NCBI RefSeq assembly: GCF_000299415.1
Contig: NZ_AMPG01000001.1
Coordinates: 1,364,001-1,428,000 of the forward strand
Direction: 5' to 3'
DNA: 64,000 bases
From: Candidatus Microthrix parvicella Bio17-1
GTDB taxonomy: Bacteria > Actinomycetota > Acidimicrobiia > Acidimicrobiales > Microtrichaceae
Shown: positions 8,585 to 18,521 of the stretch, piece by piece
Numbering within the stretch: position 1 is the stretch's first letter
How the letters are laid out: every line of letters starts with the position of its first letter
Notes under the pieces: model-generated
What the model was told of the DNA's origin: nothing
Seen by the model: the letters and a program-made list of their open reading frames with translations, nothing else
Databases searched by the model: none
Translations under genes and position numbers: made by a program

Positions 8585-11125
8585 TCAGGCGGGGTTGACC
8601 ACCGAGCTCAGCTGGTAGTCGCCGTCGGCGATGTCGATGGTGACTTCGGAATTCTCGGTCACCGTGCCCTCCAGGATGGCCATGGCCAGACGATCGCCCA
8701 GCTGGCGCTGGATCACCCGCTTCAGCGGACGGGCGCCATAGTCGGGGTCGAAGCCCTCGTCGGCCAGCCTGGTGCGCGCCTCCTCGGTGAGGGCGAGCCC
8801 GATGCGGCGATCGGTCAGGCGGCGGCGCAGACGGTCGAGCTGGATGTCGACGATCTGATCGATGTCGGCACGGGTGAGTTCCCGGAACCGGACGATGTCG
8901 TCCAACCGGTTGATGAACTCGGGCCGGAAGAAGTCGCGGGGCTCGCCGGGCAGGTTGGAGGTCATGATCAGCACGACGTTGGTGAAGTCGACCGTGCGGC
9001 CCTGTCCGTCGGTCAGGCGCCCGTCGTCGAGCAACTGCAACAGCACGTTGAACACGTCGGCGTGGGCTTTCTCAACCTCGTCGAGCAGCACCACCGAGTA
9101 CGGCCGGCGACGAACGATCTCGGTCAGCTGACCGCCCTGGTCGTACCCGACGTACCCGGGAGGCGCACCGATGAGGCGGCTGACCGAGTGCTTCTCCATG
9201 TACTCGGACATGTCGATGCGCACCATGGCCCGTTCGTCGTCGAACAGGTAGTCGGCCAACGATCGGGCCAGCTCGGTCTTGCCCACGCCGGTGGGGCCGA
9301 GAAACAGGAACGTCCCGATTGGACGGTCAGGGTCGGAGATTCCGGCGCGGCTGCGACGGATGGCGTTGGCCACGGCCGTGACGGCATCGTCTTGGCCCAC
9401 GACCCGTCGCTCGAGCACCTCCTCGAGGCGCACCAGCTTGGCCATCTCGCCTTCCATCAGGCGGCTGACCGGGATGCCGGTGACCCGGTTGACCACCACG
9501 GCCACGTCCTCTTCATCCACCTCTTCCTTCAGCATCTGCTTCTCGGCCTGCAGCTCGGCAAGTTCGGCGGTGGCCGCATCGATCCGGCGTTCCAGCACCG
9601 GAAGGTCGCCGTAGCGCACCTCGGATGCCCGGCTGAGCGAGCCTTCACGCTCCGACCGGTCGGCCTCGGCGCGCAGGTCCTCGGCCCGTTCCTTCATCTC
9701 CCGGATCTCGTGGATCTTGGTCTTCTCGGCGGTCCAGTGGGCCTTCAGGCCGTCCAATTCCTCGTTGAGGTTGGCCAGCTCCTCGTCCAGTGCCTCCAGC
9801 CGTTCGGCCGAAACGGCATCGGACTCCTTGGCCAAGGCGACCCGCTCGATCTCCAAACCGCGGATGCGGCGGTCGATGACATCGATCTCGGTGGGCATCG
9901 AGTCGATCTCGATTCGCAGCGTGGAGGCGGCCTCGTCGACCAGGTCGATGGCCTTGTCGGGCAGGAACCGGCCGGTGACGTAGCGGTCGGACATGACCGC
10001 CGCTGCGACGAGGGCCGAGTCCTGGATGCGTACGCCGTGGTGCACCTCGTAGCGTTCCTTCAGGCCTCGCAGGATGGCCACGGTGTTTTCGACCGAGGGC
10101 TCCTCCACCAGCACCTGCTGGAAGCGGCGTTCCAGGGCAGCGTCCTTCTCGATGTGCTTGCGGAACTCGTCCAGCGTGGTGGCACCCACCATGCGCAGTT
10201 CGCCCCGGGCCAGCATTGGCTTGAGCATGTTGCCCGCGTCCATCGAACCTTCGCCGCTGGCCCCTGCGCCCACCACGGTGTGCATCTCGTCGATGAACGT
10301 GATGATCTCGCCGTCCGATTCGGTGATCTCGCGCAGCACGGCCTGCAGGCGTTCCTCGAACTCACCCCGGTACTTGGCGCCGGCCACCATCGCCGCCAGG
10401 TCGAGCGCGATCACCCGCTTGTTCTTCAACGACTCGGGAACGTCCTCCTCCACGATGCGCTGGGCCAGGCCCTCGACGACGGCGGTCTTGCCGACGCCGG
10501 GCTCACCGATCAGCACCGGGTTGTTCTTGGTCCGGCGGCTGAGCACCTGGATCACGCGACGGATCTCCTCGTCGCGGCCGATCACCGGATCGAGCTTGCC
10601 GGTGCGGGCCGACTCGGTGAGGTCGCGCCCGTACTTCTCCAGGCTCTGATAGGTGTCCTCGGGGTTTTCGTTGGTCACCCGCTGGCTGCCCCGAACCTCC
10701 TGCAGCGCCGACAGCACCTGGTCGCGGTCGACCTGCCCCAGGCGGCGGCCGCCGCCAGGCCGCTTCTGGTCGGCGTCCACCAGGGCCAGCAGCAGGTGCT
10801 CGGTGGAGAGGTATTCGTCGGTCATGTCCTTGCGCAGAACAACGGCAGCGTCGATCAACGCCGTGAACTCTCGCCCAAACCGGGTCTCGCCGCCGTGGGA
10901 CTGGGGCAAGGCCGCCACGGCCTCGTCGGCGGCATTACGGACCGCCACCGGGTCCAGCCCCAGACGCCGGATCAGGGGCAACACGATGCCCTTGTCCTGA
11001 CGGAGCAACGCTCCAAGCAGGTGATCAGGGGTGATCTCGGGGTTTGCGCGCTCCCGGGCCGCGGCCTGGGCGGCCTCGACGGCATTGCGGGTCAGTTGGG
11101 TCCAGGTATTGGGATCGAGGGGCAT
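8585..11125 (-). CDS. clpB: ATP-dependent disaggregase ClpB
   Basis: 846-residue AAA+ chaperone that, with DnaK, extracts proteins from aggregates. Order: N domain with two Clp repeats ([20 protein letters not shown]), NBD1 with Walker [14 protein letters not shown] and Walker [16 protein letters not shown], a coiled-coil middle domain around residues 400-520, and NBD2 with Walker [12 protein letters not shown], the pore motif [12 protein letters not shown] and Walker [16 protein letters not shown]2 appears shortened: between MTSNL and [14 protein letters not shown] only six residues remain (PGEPRD), where E. coli-type ClpB has about 25. A good ribosome site (GAGAGG) precedes the ATG. No HAIR or CIRCE operator is evident in 11126-11240. 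Confidence 0.95.
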   Translation of the reverse strand: MPLDPNTWTQLTRNAVEAAQAAARERANPEITPDHLLGALLRQDKGIVLPLIRRLGLDPVAVRNAADEAVAALPQSHGGETRFGREFTALIDAAVVLRKDMTDEYLSTEHLLLALVDADQKRPGGGRRLGQVDRDQVLSALQEVRGSQRVTNENPEDTYQSLEKYGRDLTESARTGKLDPVIGRDEEIRRVIQVLSRRTKNNPVLIGEPGVGKTAVVEGLAQRIVEEDVPESLKNKRVIALDLAAMVAGAKYRGEFEERLQAVLREITESDGEIITFIDEMHTVVGAGASGEGSMDAGNMLKPMLARGELRMVGATTLDEFRKHIEKDAALERRFQQVLVEEPSVENTVAILRGLKERYEVHHGVRIQDSALVAAAVMSDRYVTGRFLPDKAIDLVDEAASTLRIEIDSMPTEIDVIDRRIRGLEIERVALAKESDAVSAERLEALDEELANLNEELDGLKAHWTAEKTKIHEIREMKERAEDLRAEADRSEREGSLSRASEVRYGDLPVLERRIDAATAELAELQAEKQMLKEEVDEEDVAVVVNRVTGIPVSRLMEGEMAKLVRLEEVLERRVVGQDDAVTAVANAIRRSRAGISDPDRPIGTFLFLGPTGVGKTELARSLADYLFDDERAMVRIDMSEYMEKHSVSRLIGAPPGYVGYDQGGQLTEIVRRRPYSVVLLDEVEKAHADVFNVLLQLLDDGRLTDGQGRTVDFTNVVLIMTSNLPGEPRDFFRPEFINRLDDIVRFRELTRADIDQIVDIQLDRLRRRLTDRRIGLALTEEARTRLADEGFDPDYGARPLKRVIQRQLGDRLAMAILEGTVTENSEVTIDIADGDYQLSSVVNPA

Positions 11126-11323
11126 GTTGTCGACCTCTCTGTCGATGCGGGGTGGGCGGTGGCAGGCAGCAGCATCCCGAAACGCCCAACCAAACTTGAT
11201 GGTAGGACGCTTAGGTTTTCTGTGCCCTTATTGTAACCCGCCCAACCATCGTTCGCATTCCCCGAGGCCCCAACAACCGCCACCAAACCAAGGGCGCGCA
11301 CCCTCCGCTACCGTGACGATCTC

Positions 11324-12004
11324 ATGGCAGACGACGAAGATCGCTTTGACACGGTTTCCGCTCCGCCACAGCGCCTCCCGGCCCGCACCGCCCTCCGGCT
11401 CGTGGTGGCCGGCTGCGTCACCATGGCGGTCGGGGCGGCGCTCCTCATGGTGACGGTGGGGCTGTTCGACAACTCGTTGGACCGTGCGAACGAGCGCAGC
11501 TCTCGGGACGGAGAACTCGAGGCCGAGGTGTCCGCCGGCGAAACCTCCTTCGTCGACCTGGACGGCCCACGGGTGTGGGAACTGTTTGGGCTGGTTGATC
11601 CAGCCGGCAACGACCCGATCGTGCCCGAAGACGTCGCCATGCCGGCCGTTCGGATCACCGACTCCAACGGCACGGTGGTGCCGCTCCTCAGCGGCGGGAC
11701 GACCACACGGCGTTTCGAAGGCGATGTAGTGGGGGTCAGCCTCGGGCGGTTTCGCACGACGGCCACGGGGACGTCCGAGGTGCAGGTCGCTCCGAGCACG
11801 GGCGACGTGGCTTCGGTGGGCATCGCCACAGGTGCCATGCCGGACCTCGGCGATGTTGGTGGGGCGGCGGGCACCTTCTTGGCGACCGCCGCGGCCGGCT
11901 TACTCATCGGCCTCGGCAGCCTGCTGGCCTTGGTCGGGCTCGGCGCTTGGGCCTGGTTTCGCAGTCGGGACCGCGGCCGCACGAGCCTCGCTGACCCCCC
12001 ATGA
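11324..12004 (+). CDS. Two-pass membrane protein of unknown function
   Basis: 226 residues. A short acidic cytoplasmic N-terminus leads to a first membrane segment at residues about 24-46 (LRLVVAGCVTMAVGAALLMV). A 135-residue extracytoplasmic part rich in Val, Thr and Gly follows, then a second membrane segment at about 182-206 (FLATAAAGLLIGLGSLLALV) and a short basic end. The architecture of helix, beta-rich outer domain and helix is common in actinobacterial envelope proteins. No catalytic motif or named family is visible. It precedes the exonuclease at 12036 by 31 bp on the same strand and may be co-transcribed. Confidence 0.65.
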   Translation: MADDEDRFDTVSAPPQRLPARTALRLVVAGCVTMAVGAALLMVTVGLFDNSLDRANERSSRDGELEAEVSAGETSFVDLDGPRVWELFGLVDPAGNDPIVPEDVAMPAVRITDSNGTVVPLLSGGTTTRRFEGDVVGVSLGRFRTTATGTSEVQVAPSTGDVASVGIATGAMPDLGDVGGAAGTFLATAAAGLLIGLGSLLALVGLGAWAWFRSRDRGRTSLADPP

Positions 12005-12035
12005 GCCATGCTGGCGATATGACCCAGGCCATGCC

Positions 12036-12929
12036 ATGACGCAGACCGGCGCAGTACACGTCCACCTCGTCGACGGCACCTACGAGCTGTTCCGCCAGTT
12101 TTATGGTCGCAACAGTGGCCAGAGGAATGCCCAGGGGGTCGAGGTGGGGGCGGTGCGGGGGGCCCTCCGCTCCACGTTCGCCCTCCTCAATGACGGGGCC
12201 ACCCATGTGGGTGTGGCGACCGACCACGTGATCGAATCGTTCCGCAACGACCTGTACGATGGCTATAAGACCGGCGAGGGGATCGACGCTGACCTGTTCG
12301 GCCAGTTCGGGCTGTTCGAGGACGCCTTACGGGCGGCCGGCTTCACCGTCTGGCCCATGGTGGAGCAGGAGGCCGATGACGCCCTGGCCGCCGCAGCCAG
12401 ACTGGCCTCGGATGACACCTCGGTGGAGCGCGTGGTGATCCTCACGCCGGACAAGGACCTGGGCCAGTGCTGTGCCTGGCCCAAGGTGGTGCAGTACGAC
12501 CGGCGCAACCAGGTGTTCCGGGACTCCGACGGCGTGCGCGAGAAGTTCGGCGTCGACCCCGAGTCGATCCCGGACTGGCTGGGCCTGGTGGGCGACACCG
12601 CCGACGGGTTCCCCGGGCTGCCAGGATGGGGCGCCAAATCGGCCGCCACCGTCTTGGCCCACTACAAACACCTGGAACACATCCCCGACGCCCCTGGCAA
12701 GTGGGAGGTCAGCGTGCGCAGCGCCGCCAAACTGGCGGCCACCCTCGCTGAGCAACGTGCCGACGCCCAGCTGTTTCGCACGATCGCCACCCTGCGCACC
12801 GACGCCGATGTCGGCACGGTGGACAGCTGGCGCTGGAGCGGCCCCACCCCCGAACTGGAGCGGTATGCGGCGATGCTCGACGCACCCGACCTCATCCGAA
12901 CCGCAGAACGGCTTGCCTTGACGAGGTAG
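12036..12929 (+). CDS. 5'-3' exonuclease, FEN/Pol I N-domain type
   Basis: About 297 residues. This matches the stand-alone 5'-nuclease family related to the N-terminal domain of DNA polymerase I. Expected acidic metal ligands are seen: HLVDGTYELFRQFY at the start, EQEADDALAAAA near residue 112, VVILTPDKDLGQC near 135, GLVGDTADGFPGLPGWG near 193 (helix-hairpin-helix region). It should cleave 5' flaps or degrade RNA primers. The first ATG that leads directly into VHVHLVDGTYEL is at 12036; the frame continues upstream but overlaps the previous gene. A second, full Pol I is not in the window. Confidence 0.85.
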   Translation: MTQTGAVHVHLVDGTYELFRQFYGRNSGQRNAQGVEVGAVRGALRSTFALLNDGATHVGVATDHVIESFRNDLYDGYKTGEGIDADLFGQFGLFEDALRAAGFTVWPMVEQEADDALAAAARLASDDTSVERVVILTPDKDLGQCCAWPKVVQYDRRNQVFRDSDGVREKFGVDPESIPDWLGLVGDTADGFPGLPGWGAKSAATVLAHYKHLEHIPDAPGKWEVSVRSAAKLAATLAEQRADAQLFRTIATLRTDADVGTVDSWRWSGPTPELERYAAMLDAPDLIRTAERLALTR

Positions 12930-12947
12930 GCCGCAAGCGAGGCGGTG

Positions 12948-13892
12948 TTATTCGGCTCTTAGCAACCGGCCGGCGCCCGGAAGCACCTCGTCGGCGGTGC
13001 CGTGTTCGTCGACTCCGCAGAGGTTCTGCCATGCCTGGGGGATGGCGCCACGTTGCAGAATGCCCGCATTGATTACGGCGTCCAGAACCGGACGGGTCGA
13101 TACCCGCCGAAGTTGCACACGGTTGTCGCATCGATTGACCCGCTTCCACGTGGACCACGCGTCCAGCCCCACCTCCGCATACACCCCGGGTTGCACCATG
13201 AAGCGGAACAGGTCGTGGATCACCAGCGGAGCGATGCGACGCACCACGGTCCGTTCCACGCGCGAGGCAGCCGCCCAGACCTCGGGCAGCATCATGCGCG
13301 CGAAGCTGAGGTGCCTGGCCTCCTCCTGACGGTGATAGCGGTTGACCTCGGCCAGAAAAGGGTCGGTGTCCGGATGCTCCGACGCCAGTTTCTGCATGCG
13401 ATCGGGGATCTCCTCTCCGGCCAACACGAGCACGTACAACATGGCGGGGTGCCGGGTGATCCAGCCGGAACCGAAGCGGTCGAGGCGGTCGACCCAAACC
13501 TTGCCGTCCAAGGGGTTCGATGCTTGGGGGTCGATCTGGGAGACGAGCCGGGCAAAGACCCGCTGGTGACGGGTCTCCTCCCCCATCTCGTGCAGCAGGT
13601 AGGTGACACGGGGGTCGGTCAGGTCCGGGGCGTAGGCCACCTGGCGGGCGAAGCCCATCTCGAGGATCGCTTCGAATCGGATCCCCGCGGAAAACATCGA
13701 TGCCACTTCTTCGCGGCTCAGCGTTCGGCGCTGGTCGACAGTCAGGTCAAGATCCAACCCGGCTGTGCTCAGCAGTTCGTCGGGCATCAACTGCCCGTCG
13801 CCCAGCGCTCCGGGCAGGTCGACGTCGGGTTCGATCACCCGCTTGAGGGAGGCTCGATTCAGTCGCTCAACACGTTCGGCTGTCGCAGTCAT
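12948..13892 (-). CDS. AurF-like diiron oxygenase (ferritin-like)
   Basis: 314 residues with the helical Glu/His ligands of the ferritin-like diiron oxygenases related to p-aminobenzoate N-oxygenase AurF: LLHEMGEETRHQRVF near residue 100, LVLAGEEIPD near 155, and YHRQEEARHLSFARMMLP near 188, followed by VIHDLFRF. AurF relatives oxidise aromatic amines or act as desaturase-like oxygenases; the substrate here is unknown. No biosynthetic cluster is adjacent. The gene is convergent with the exonuclease, separated by 18 bp. Confidence 0.82.
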   Translation of the reverse strand: MTATAERVERLNRASLKRVIEPDVDLPGALGDGQLMPDELLSTAGLDLDLTVDQRRTLSREEVASMFSAGIRFEAILEMGFARQVAYAPDLTDPRVTYLLHEMGEETRHQRVFARLVSQIDPQASNPLDGKVWVDRLDRFGSGWITRHPAMLYVLVLAGEEIPDRMQKLASEHPDTDPFLAEVNRYHRQEEARHLSFARMMLPEVWAAASRVERTVVRRIAPLVIHDLFRFMVQPGVYAEVGLDAWSTWKRVNRCDNRVQLRRVSTRPVLDAVINAGILQRGAIPQAWQNLCGVDEHGTADEVLPGAGRLLRAE

Positions 13893-13968
13893 GGTTTGAG
13901 TCTACGACCGTTCACCCAACTCGGCGCTCACAACAAAGCGGGGAGCCCGGCGCTCGGTGACCACCTGC

Positions 13969-15948
13969 TCAACCCCCCACTTCGGATTTGAGAACCGCCC
14001 GGGGTTCGGCTCGGTTGAAGGAGCGTCCGATGGCGGCCGACTTCCAGCGGTGGCGCACCACACCGGTGATCCCTTCCGGGGCAAGTATCGCCACCACGAT
14101 GAGTGCCATGCCGTTGATGGCGAACTGCGTAGTCGACGACGAGGTGGAACCGCTGAGGGCGGTCACCAGGCCTTCCGGTGCGAGTGCGCCTGCCAGGAGC
14201 GCACCGGAGATCGAGGTGATCCCTGCCAGATAGGTCAGCGCCACCACCGACAACGAGACGAACACCTGATAGCTCTGTACCGACAGGCTTTGGCGTTGAT
14301 AGGCCAAGAGCACGCCACCCACCCCGGCCAACGCCGCCGAGACCGCAAAAGCCATCAGCTTCACCTGGGACACGTTGACACCGGCCGCGGCGGCGGCCCG
14401 CTCGTTGCCCCGAACCGCCAAGAAGGCCACCCCCACCCGGGACCGCAGCAAGCCCGCCACCACCAGAGCAGCAGCGCCGCACACCACCACACAGACCACC
14501 CCGAAGATGGGACGGGGAAATTCGGCACCCGGCGCCGAGATCGACAGGTCGGCACCAAAAAGCGAGAGCTTGGGCGCCCGAACACCCTCCACGCCTCCGG
14601 TGAACCAGCTCCACTTAAACAGCAGTTCCTCAATTGCAACCGCTGCGGCCAGGGTGGCGATCGCCAGGCTCATACCTCGCACCCGCGCTGCCGGCAGTCC
14701 GACCAGCACACCCACTGCGGTAGCAACCACCACCGCCAGCACCGGGGCCAGGAGCCCCAGGTTGGCTGCGGAGAGTCGAACCAGAGCGAACCCGGCCACT
14801 CCGGCGAACGCCAACGGGGCCAGGGAAATCTGCCCGACCCAGCCGGTGAGCACCACCACCGACAAGCTGATCACCGCGGCGATGGCAGAGGCGATCAGCC
14901 CGCTGCGAAGGTCAGGGCCCACCGCGAACATCGCCGCGGCAGCCAGCGGCACGCCCACTGCCGCAACGACAACGGCGTGGCGGGGCTGTGGTGCCCCGGG
15001 AAACCTGACCGCGGCGAGGGCACCCCGGTCGGGCAATGGACGACCGCGCAGCAGCATTACCCCGAGGATCACCAACAGCGGCAGTCCCTGCTGCCACCCG
15101 ACCTGCGGCACCCAGGTGTGATCGGCCTGCAGGTTGGTCAATTCGGAGGCGCCCATGCCCAGCACCAACCCACCGATCACCACCGCGCCGTAGCTTCGGA
15201 AGCCGCCGAGCAAGGCGGCAGCCAAGGCCGGGACCACCGCCAGGCTGGTGGTCAGCGGGTCGAGGCGGGTGATCTGCGCTGCGAGGATGGTGAAGGTGCC
15301 CGCCAGGCAAACCGCCAACGACCAGTTTCCCAAGGCCAACAGGTCGGGACGCAGGCCCGCCAACACCGCTCCCCGCTCGTTCTCCGCCGCGGCCGTGGTG
15401 GCCAACCCGAACCTGGTGCGGTTGCCGACCAGCCACAACGCTCCCGACACGGCCGCCACCATTGCGGCAACGTAGAACTGATCGGACGTGACCAGCCGGC
15501 CAAAGACGTTGAGGCCGGAGTCGTCCACGATCGTTCGAATCATCACCTCACCGGGAAAGCGCAGTTCGGCAACCGCCCACAGGTAGAGAAACAGGCCGAC
15601 CGACGCCACCACCTGGGCCAGCGGTGGTGAACGACGAAGCGGCCGAAACACCAGCAGGTAGACGACGGCCCCCAGCACCAGCCCGTAGGGGATGAACACG
15701 GCCAGCGCAGTGGCCAACGTTGGCCGTTGCAACACATGAAACGACGCAGGCAGCCCTACGAGCGGCAGGGTGACGTCACCGGTCTCGCGAAAGTTGAAGA
15801 AGGCCAGGGCGACAAACATGCCCAGCGCCCCCTGGGCCAGGTTGATCACACCCGATGCCCGGTAAACCATCACCAGACCGAGCCCCAGCGCAGCGATGGC
15901 GGACCCCGCTCCCAGACCAAGCAGCAGGTAACCGAGGTGCGAACTCAC
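13969..15948 (-). CDS. Branched-chain amino-acid type ABC permease, LivH-LivM fusion
   Basis: 659 residues with about 16-18 membrane helices. The first half resembles LivH (LGLGLVMVYRASGVINLAQGALGM), the second LivM (VVLTGWVGQISLAPLAFAGVAGF, and the LSLAIATLAAAVAIEELLF region). The two permeases, normally separate, are joined in one reading frame. The start is a GTG whose bases overlap the TGA of the binding-protein gene (GTGA, 15945-15948), so the two are translationally coupled. The C-terminus ends in a basic cytoplasmic tail. The ATPase partners LivG and LivF are not adjacent, so they must be elsewhere or were lost. The substrate could be amino acids, amides or urea. Confidence 0.88.
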   Translation of the reverse strand: MSSHLGYLLLGLGAGSAIAALGLGLVMVYRASGVINLAQGALGMFVALAFFNFRETGDVTLPLVGLPASFHVLQRPTLATALAVFIPYGLVLGAVVYLLVFRPLRRSPPLAQVVASVGLFLYLWAVAELRFPGEVMIRTIVDDSGLNVFGRLVTSDQFYVAAMVAAVSGALWLVGNRTRFGLATTAAAENERGAVLAGLRPDLLALGNWSLAVCLAGTFTILAAQITRLDPLTTSLAVVPALAAALLGGFRSYGAVVIGGLVLGMGASELTNLQADHTWVPQVGWQQGLPLLVILGVMLLRGRPLPDRGALAAVRFPGAPQPRHAVVVAAVGVPLAAAAMFAVGPDLRSGLIASAIAAVISLSVVVLTGWVGQISLAPLAFAGVAGFALVRLSAANLGLLAPVLAVVVATAVGVLVGLPAARVRGMSLAIATLAAAVAIEELLFKWSWFTGGVEGVRAPKLSLFGADLSISAPGAEFPRPIFGVVCVVVCGAAALVVAGLLRSRVGVAFLAVRGNERAAAAAGVNVSQVKLMAFAVSAALAGVGGVLLAYQRQSLSVQSYQVFVSLSVVALTYLAGITSISGALLAGALAPEGLVTALSGSTSSSTTQFAINGMALIVVAILAPEGITGVVRHRWKSAAIGRSFNRAEPRAVLKSEVGG

Positions 15949-17336
15949 AATTGGTTCAGCAGGGCGGGTACGTCGATCCAACCATCGGAGACCTCGGCGA
16001 ACTCGTTGGGGCCGACCAACTCGGCCAGTACCTGCTGGGGGGAACACAGCGAGGGCATGTCGGGCACCTGCTTGCCGTCGCAGGTGTACGGATGGCCGTC
16101 AAAGCTGGGCTCGTCCACCGCAGTACGAAACTTCTCAATGATCTGCTTGGGGGTGGCCTCCGCGCCCAGGTCGTCAAGCACGGCCCACAGGTTCATGGTC
16201 GACCGGAAGCTGACCGTGGCAGCGCCGGCAGGGTTGAGGCCCTTGGGGCCGTACTCGCCGACCGCTGCGTTGTAGATCTCGGTGTCGGCCGAGTCAACCA
16301 CCCGCTGGTTGAGCCGGCCCTCAATGTTGAAGATGGTGCCGACCGTCTTCTCGACACCCACCTGGTCGAGCCACTTCTTATCGGCACAGGCGCCCATCAT
16401 GTACACCGGACCATCCAACTTGAGGTCGGCGATGGCTTCGAGCGCAGGCGCGCAGGATGTATCTGCAGCGCCGACGATCAGCGCGTCGGGTTTGGCTTCG
16501 AGGGCCTTCTGGATCGGCGCCACGACGTCGGTGGACGTGAGTGGAAACGTCACCTCCACCACCTCGTCCACGCCGAGGGACTTCATCAGCTGAGCGCCGT
16601 ATCGGTGTGCTCCGTCGGCGATGGCCCCGTAGTCGACGTACACCATCCCCACCTTGTCGGCCTTGATCCGTGTCGCCGCGTCGGCGGCGAATGCCGCAAA
16701 CGCCCCCGAGGTACCACCAGAGAATTGGAAGCTGATCGGGCTCGTCATCTCGTCCACCCCGACCGGTACACCGCCCACATAGGGCACGCCGGCCTCCTCC
16801 AAAAGCGCGATGCCGGGCCCGCCCATCACGTTGATTCCACCGAGCACCGCCACCACCCCGGCATCCAACACCTCCCGGGCGCAGCGCTGCGAACTCTCGG
16901 GCGATAGCGACACCGAGCACGGCACCAACTCGATTGGATGTCCGTCCACACCGCCCAACTCGGCGTTCACAAACTTCACAGCGGTCTCAGTGGCCTGAAG
17001 CAGTTCCGGCAGCGCGGCGATCGGGCCGTCGTTGATGCCGATAAAACCCACCTTCACCGGCGTTGCGTCGGGGTCTGCCTTCTTGGCTTCGGCCGGAAGC
17101 TCGCCATGAAACCAGTTCGCACCGGGAAACCGCTCGATCACAGGCCCGTCGTTGCGAACCGCCTCGTAGCCACCCGCTGCCATCACGTCGCCCGCACCAG
17201 GGTCTGCTTGGGCCTGCTCGCCCCCAACCGGACCGGTTTCGGAGCATCCGGCCGCCAGCGCCACGGCCGACAACACCACAGTGGCGACAACCGGGCGCAA
17301 CGCCGAGTTCCGTCCGCTTACTCCTCGAGCTCTCAT
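15945..17336 (-). CDS. ABC transporter substrate-binding lipoprotein, Leu/Ile/Val-binding type
   Basis: 463 residues. Signal sequence VVATVVLSAVALAAGC with a lipobox Cys at about residue 31 for lipid anchoring. The mature part is a type-1 periplasmic binding fold: VKVGFIGINDGPIAALPELL, CAREVLDAGVVAVLGGINV, DKVGMVYVDYGAIADGA and PDALIVGAADTSCAPALEAI are the usual beta-alpha segments. It should deliver a small substrate to the fused permease downstream, with which it overlaps by four bases. It is divergent from the LigD-like gene, and the 100-bp gap should hold both promoters. Confidence 0.88.
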   Translation of the reverse strand: MRARGVSGRNSALRPVVATVVLSAVALAAGCSETGPVGGEQAQADPGAGDVMAAGGYEAVRNDGPVIERFPGANWFHGELPAEAKKADPDATPVKVGFIGINDGPIAALPELLQATETAVKFVNAELGGVDGHPIELVPCSVSLSPESSQRCAREVLDAGVVAVLGGINVMGGPGIALLEEAGVPYVGGVPVGVDEMTSPISFQFSGGTSGAFAAFAADAATRIKADKVGMVYVDYGAIADGAHRYGAQLMKSLGVDEVVEVTFPLTSTDVVAPIQKALEAKPDALIVGAADTSCAPALEAIADLKLDGPVYMMGACADKKWLDQVGVEKTVGTIFNIEGRLNQRVVDSADTEIYNAAVGEYGPKGLNPAGAATVSFRSTMNLWAVLDDLGAEATPKQIIEKFRTAVDEPSFDGHPYTCDGKQVPDMPSLCSPQQVLAELVGPNEFAEVSDGWIDVPALLNQL

Positions 17337-17436
17337 GGGTCCCCCTCCAGATGCGATCGTAGACGTTGACGCCCGTCACACCTCGGCGGCGAGAATGCCT
17401 GATCGATCACAGCGGGGTCCGTGGCAGACTTCGCCC

Positions 17437-18444
17437 ATGGCCACTACGGCGATCGAGGTGCAGGCGGGTGACCGGTTAGTACGCGTGTCCAGCCCCGACC
17501 GCGTACTTTGGCCCCAAGTCGGCATCACCAAGGGCGACCTTGCCCGATACTGGGCTTCGCTTGGCGAGGTTGGCCTGAGGGGGTACCGCAACCGGCCGGT
17601 ACACCTGCACCGGTTCCCCAAGGGCATCGAAGAGCAGGGGTTCTTCCAGAAACGCATCCCCAATCAGCGGCCCGACTGGATCCACCGAACCCACATCGTA
17701 GGACCCAACGGCACGGCATCCGACGCCCTCTGTCCGACCGATGTGGCGCACCTGGTGTGGGGTACCCAAATGGGCACCATCGAGTTTCACCCCTGGCCCA
17801 CCCGAAGCCGGCGGCCGGATCACCCCGACGAACTCCGTGTGGATTTGGATCCGTCGCCCGGCACTGGGTTTGCCGAGGCCCGCCGGGTGGCCGCACTCAC
17901 CCGGGAGGTGTTGGAGGAGGTGGGCCTCACCGGATGGCCGAAGACGTCGGGCAAGCGCGGCATCCACGTCCTGGTGCGCATCACCCCGAGCTGGGACTTT
18001 GTGCAGGTGCGGGATGCGGCCGTCGCGCTGGCTCGGGAGCTGGAGCGGCGGGCGCCGAACCTGGCAACCGCCGCCTGGTGGAAAGAGGAACGCGGCGCGC
18101 GGACGTTCGTCGACTTCAACCAGAACTGCCGAGACCGCACCGTGTGCGGCGCATGGTCCCCGCGACCCACACCCACGGCCACCGTGTCAGCGCCCTTCCG
18201 CTGGGCCGATCTCGATGACATCGAGCCCGGCGATATCACAGTGGCCAACGGTGTCGCGCACGTAGCCGCCCAAGGCGACCCACATGCAGACATCGACAAA
18301 TCGCCTGGCTCCCTTGGCGGGCTCTTGGCGTGGGCCGATCGGGACACGGCCAACGGGCTACCCGATGCGCCATGGCCGCCCACGTTCCCCAAAATGCCCG
18401 GAGAAGACCGCCGCGTGGCACCCAGCCGACGAGCGAGCTCGTGA
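17437..18444 (+). CDS. Stand-alone LigD-type archaeo-eukaryotic primase/polymerase
   Basis: 335 residues matching the polymerase domain of the bacterial NHEJ ligase LigD. Catalytic signatures are in place: LRVDLDPSPGTGF (metal Asp pair) near residue 130, KTSGKRGIHVLVRI (SGxxGxH nucleotide-binding) near 168, and RTFVDFNQN with the third Asp near 223. No ligase, nuclease or Ku gene is adjacent, so this is the separate-polymerase form seen in many actinobacteria. It would add ribonucleotides or fill gaps at DNA breaks. Start ATG at 17437 follows the divergent promoter region; the frame is open upstream into the binding-protein gene, which is not credible. Confidence 0.88.
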   Translation: MATTAIEVQAGDRLVRVSSPDRVLWPQVGITKGDLARYWASLGEVGLRGYRNRPVHLHRFPKGIEEQGFFQKRIPNQRPDWIHRTHIVGPNGTASDALCPTDVAHLVWGTQMGTIEFHPWPTRSRRPDHPDELRVDLDPSPGTGFAEARRVAALTREVLEEVGLTGWPKTSGKRGIHVLVRITPSWDFVQVRDAAVALARELERRAPNLATAAWWKEERGARTFVDFNQNCRDRTVCGAWSPRPTPTATVSAPFRWADLDDIEPGDITVANGVAHVAAQGDPHADIDKSPGSLGGLLAWADRDTANGLPDAPWPPTFPKMPGEDRRVAPSRRASS

Positions 18445-18521
18445 CTTCACTCGCCCAGCATTTCCAAACCCGCCCAGCAACGACGCCGAACACGCAAGCG
18501 GGTTGGGTCGCGCCGGTTGGG

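Noticed and set aside
8474-11236. 920-residue plus-strand open frame opposite clpB
   Set aside because: Mirror of ClpB codon usage in a high-GC gene; no family features.
11126-11323. HspR (HAIR) or HrcA (CIRCE) operator before clpB
   Set aside because: No convincing CTTGAGT-type dyad or TTAGCACTC dyad could be found; the ACTTGA seen has no partner.
13957-15630. 557-residue plus-strand open frame opposite the permease fusion
   Set aside because: Antisense artefact; Gln/His-rich with no domain.
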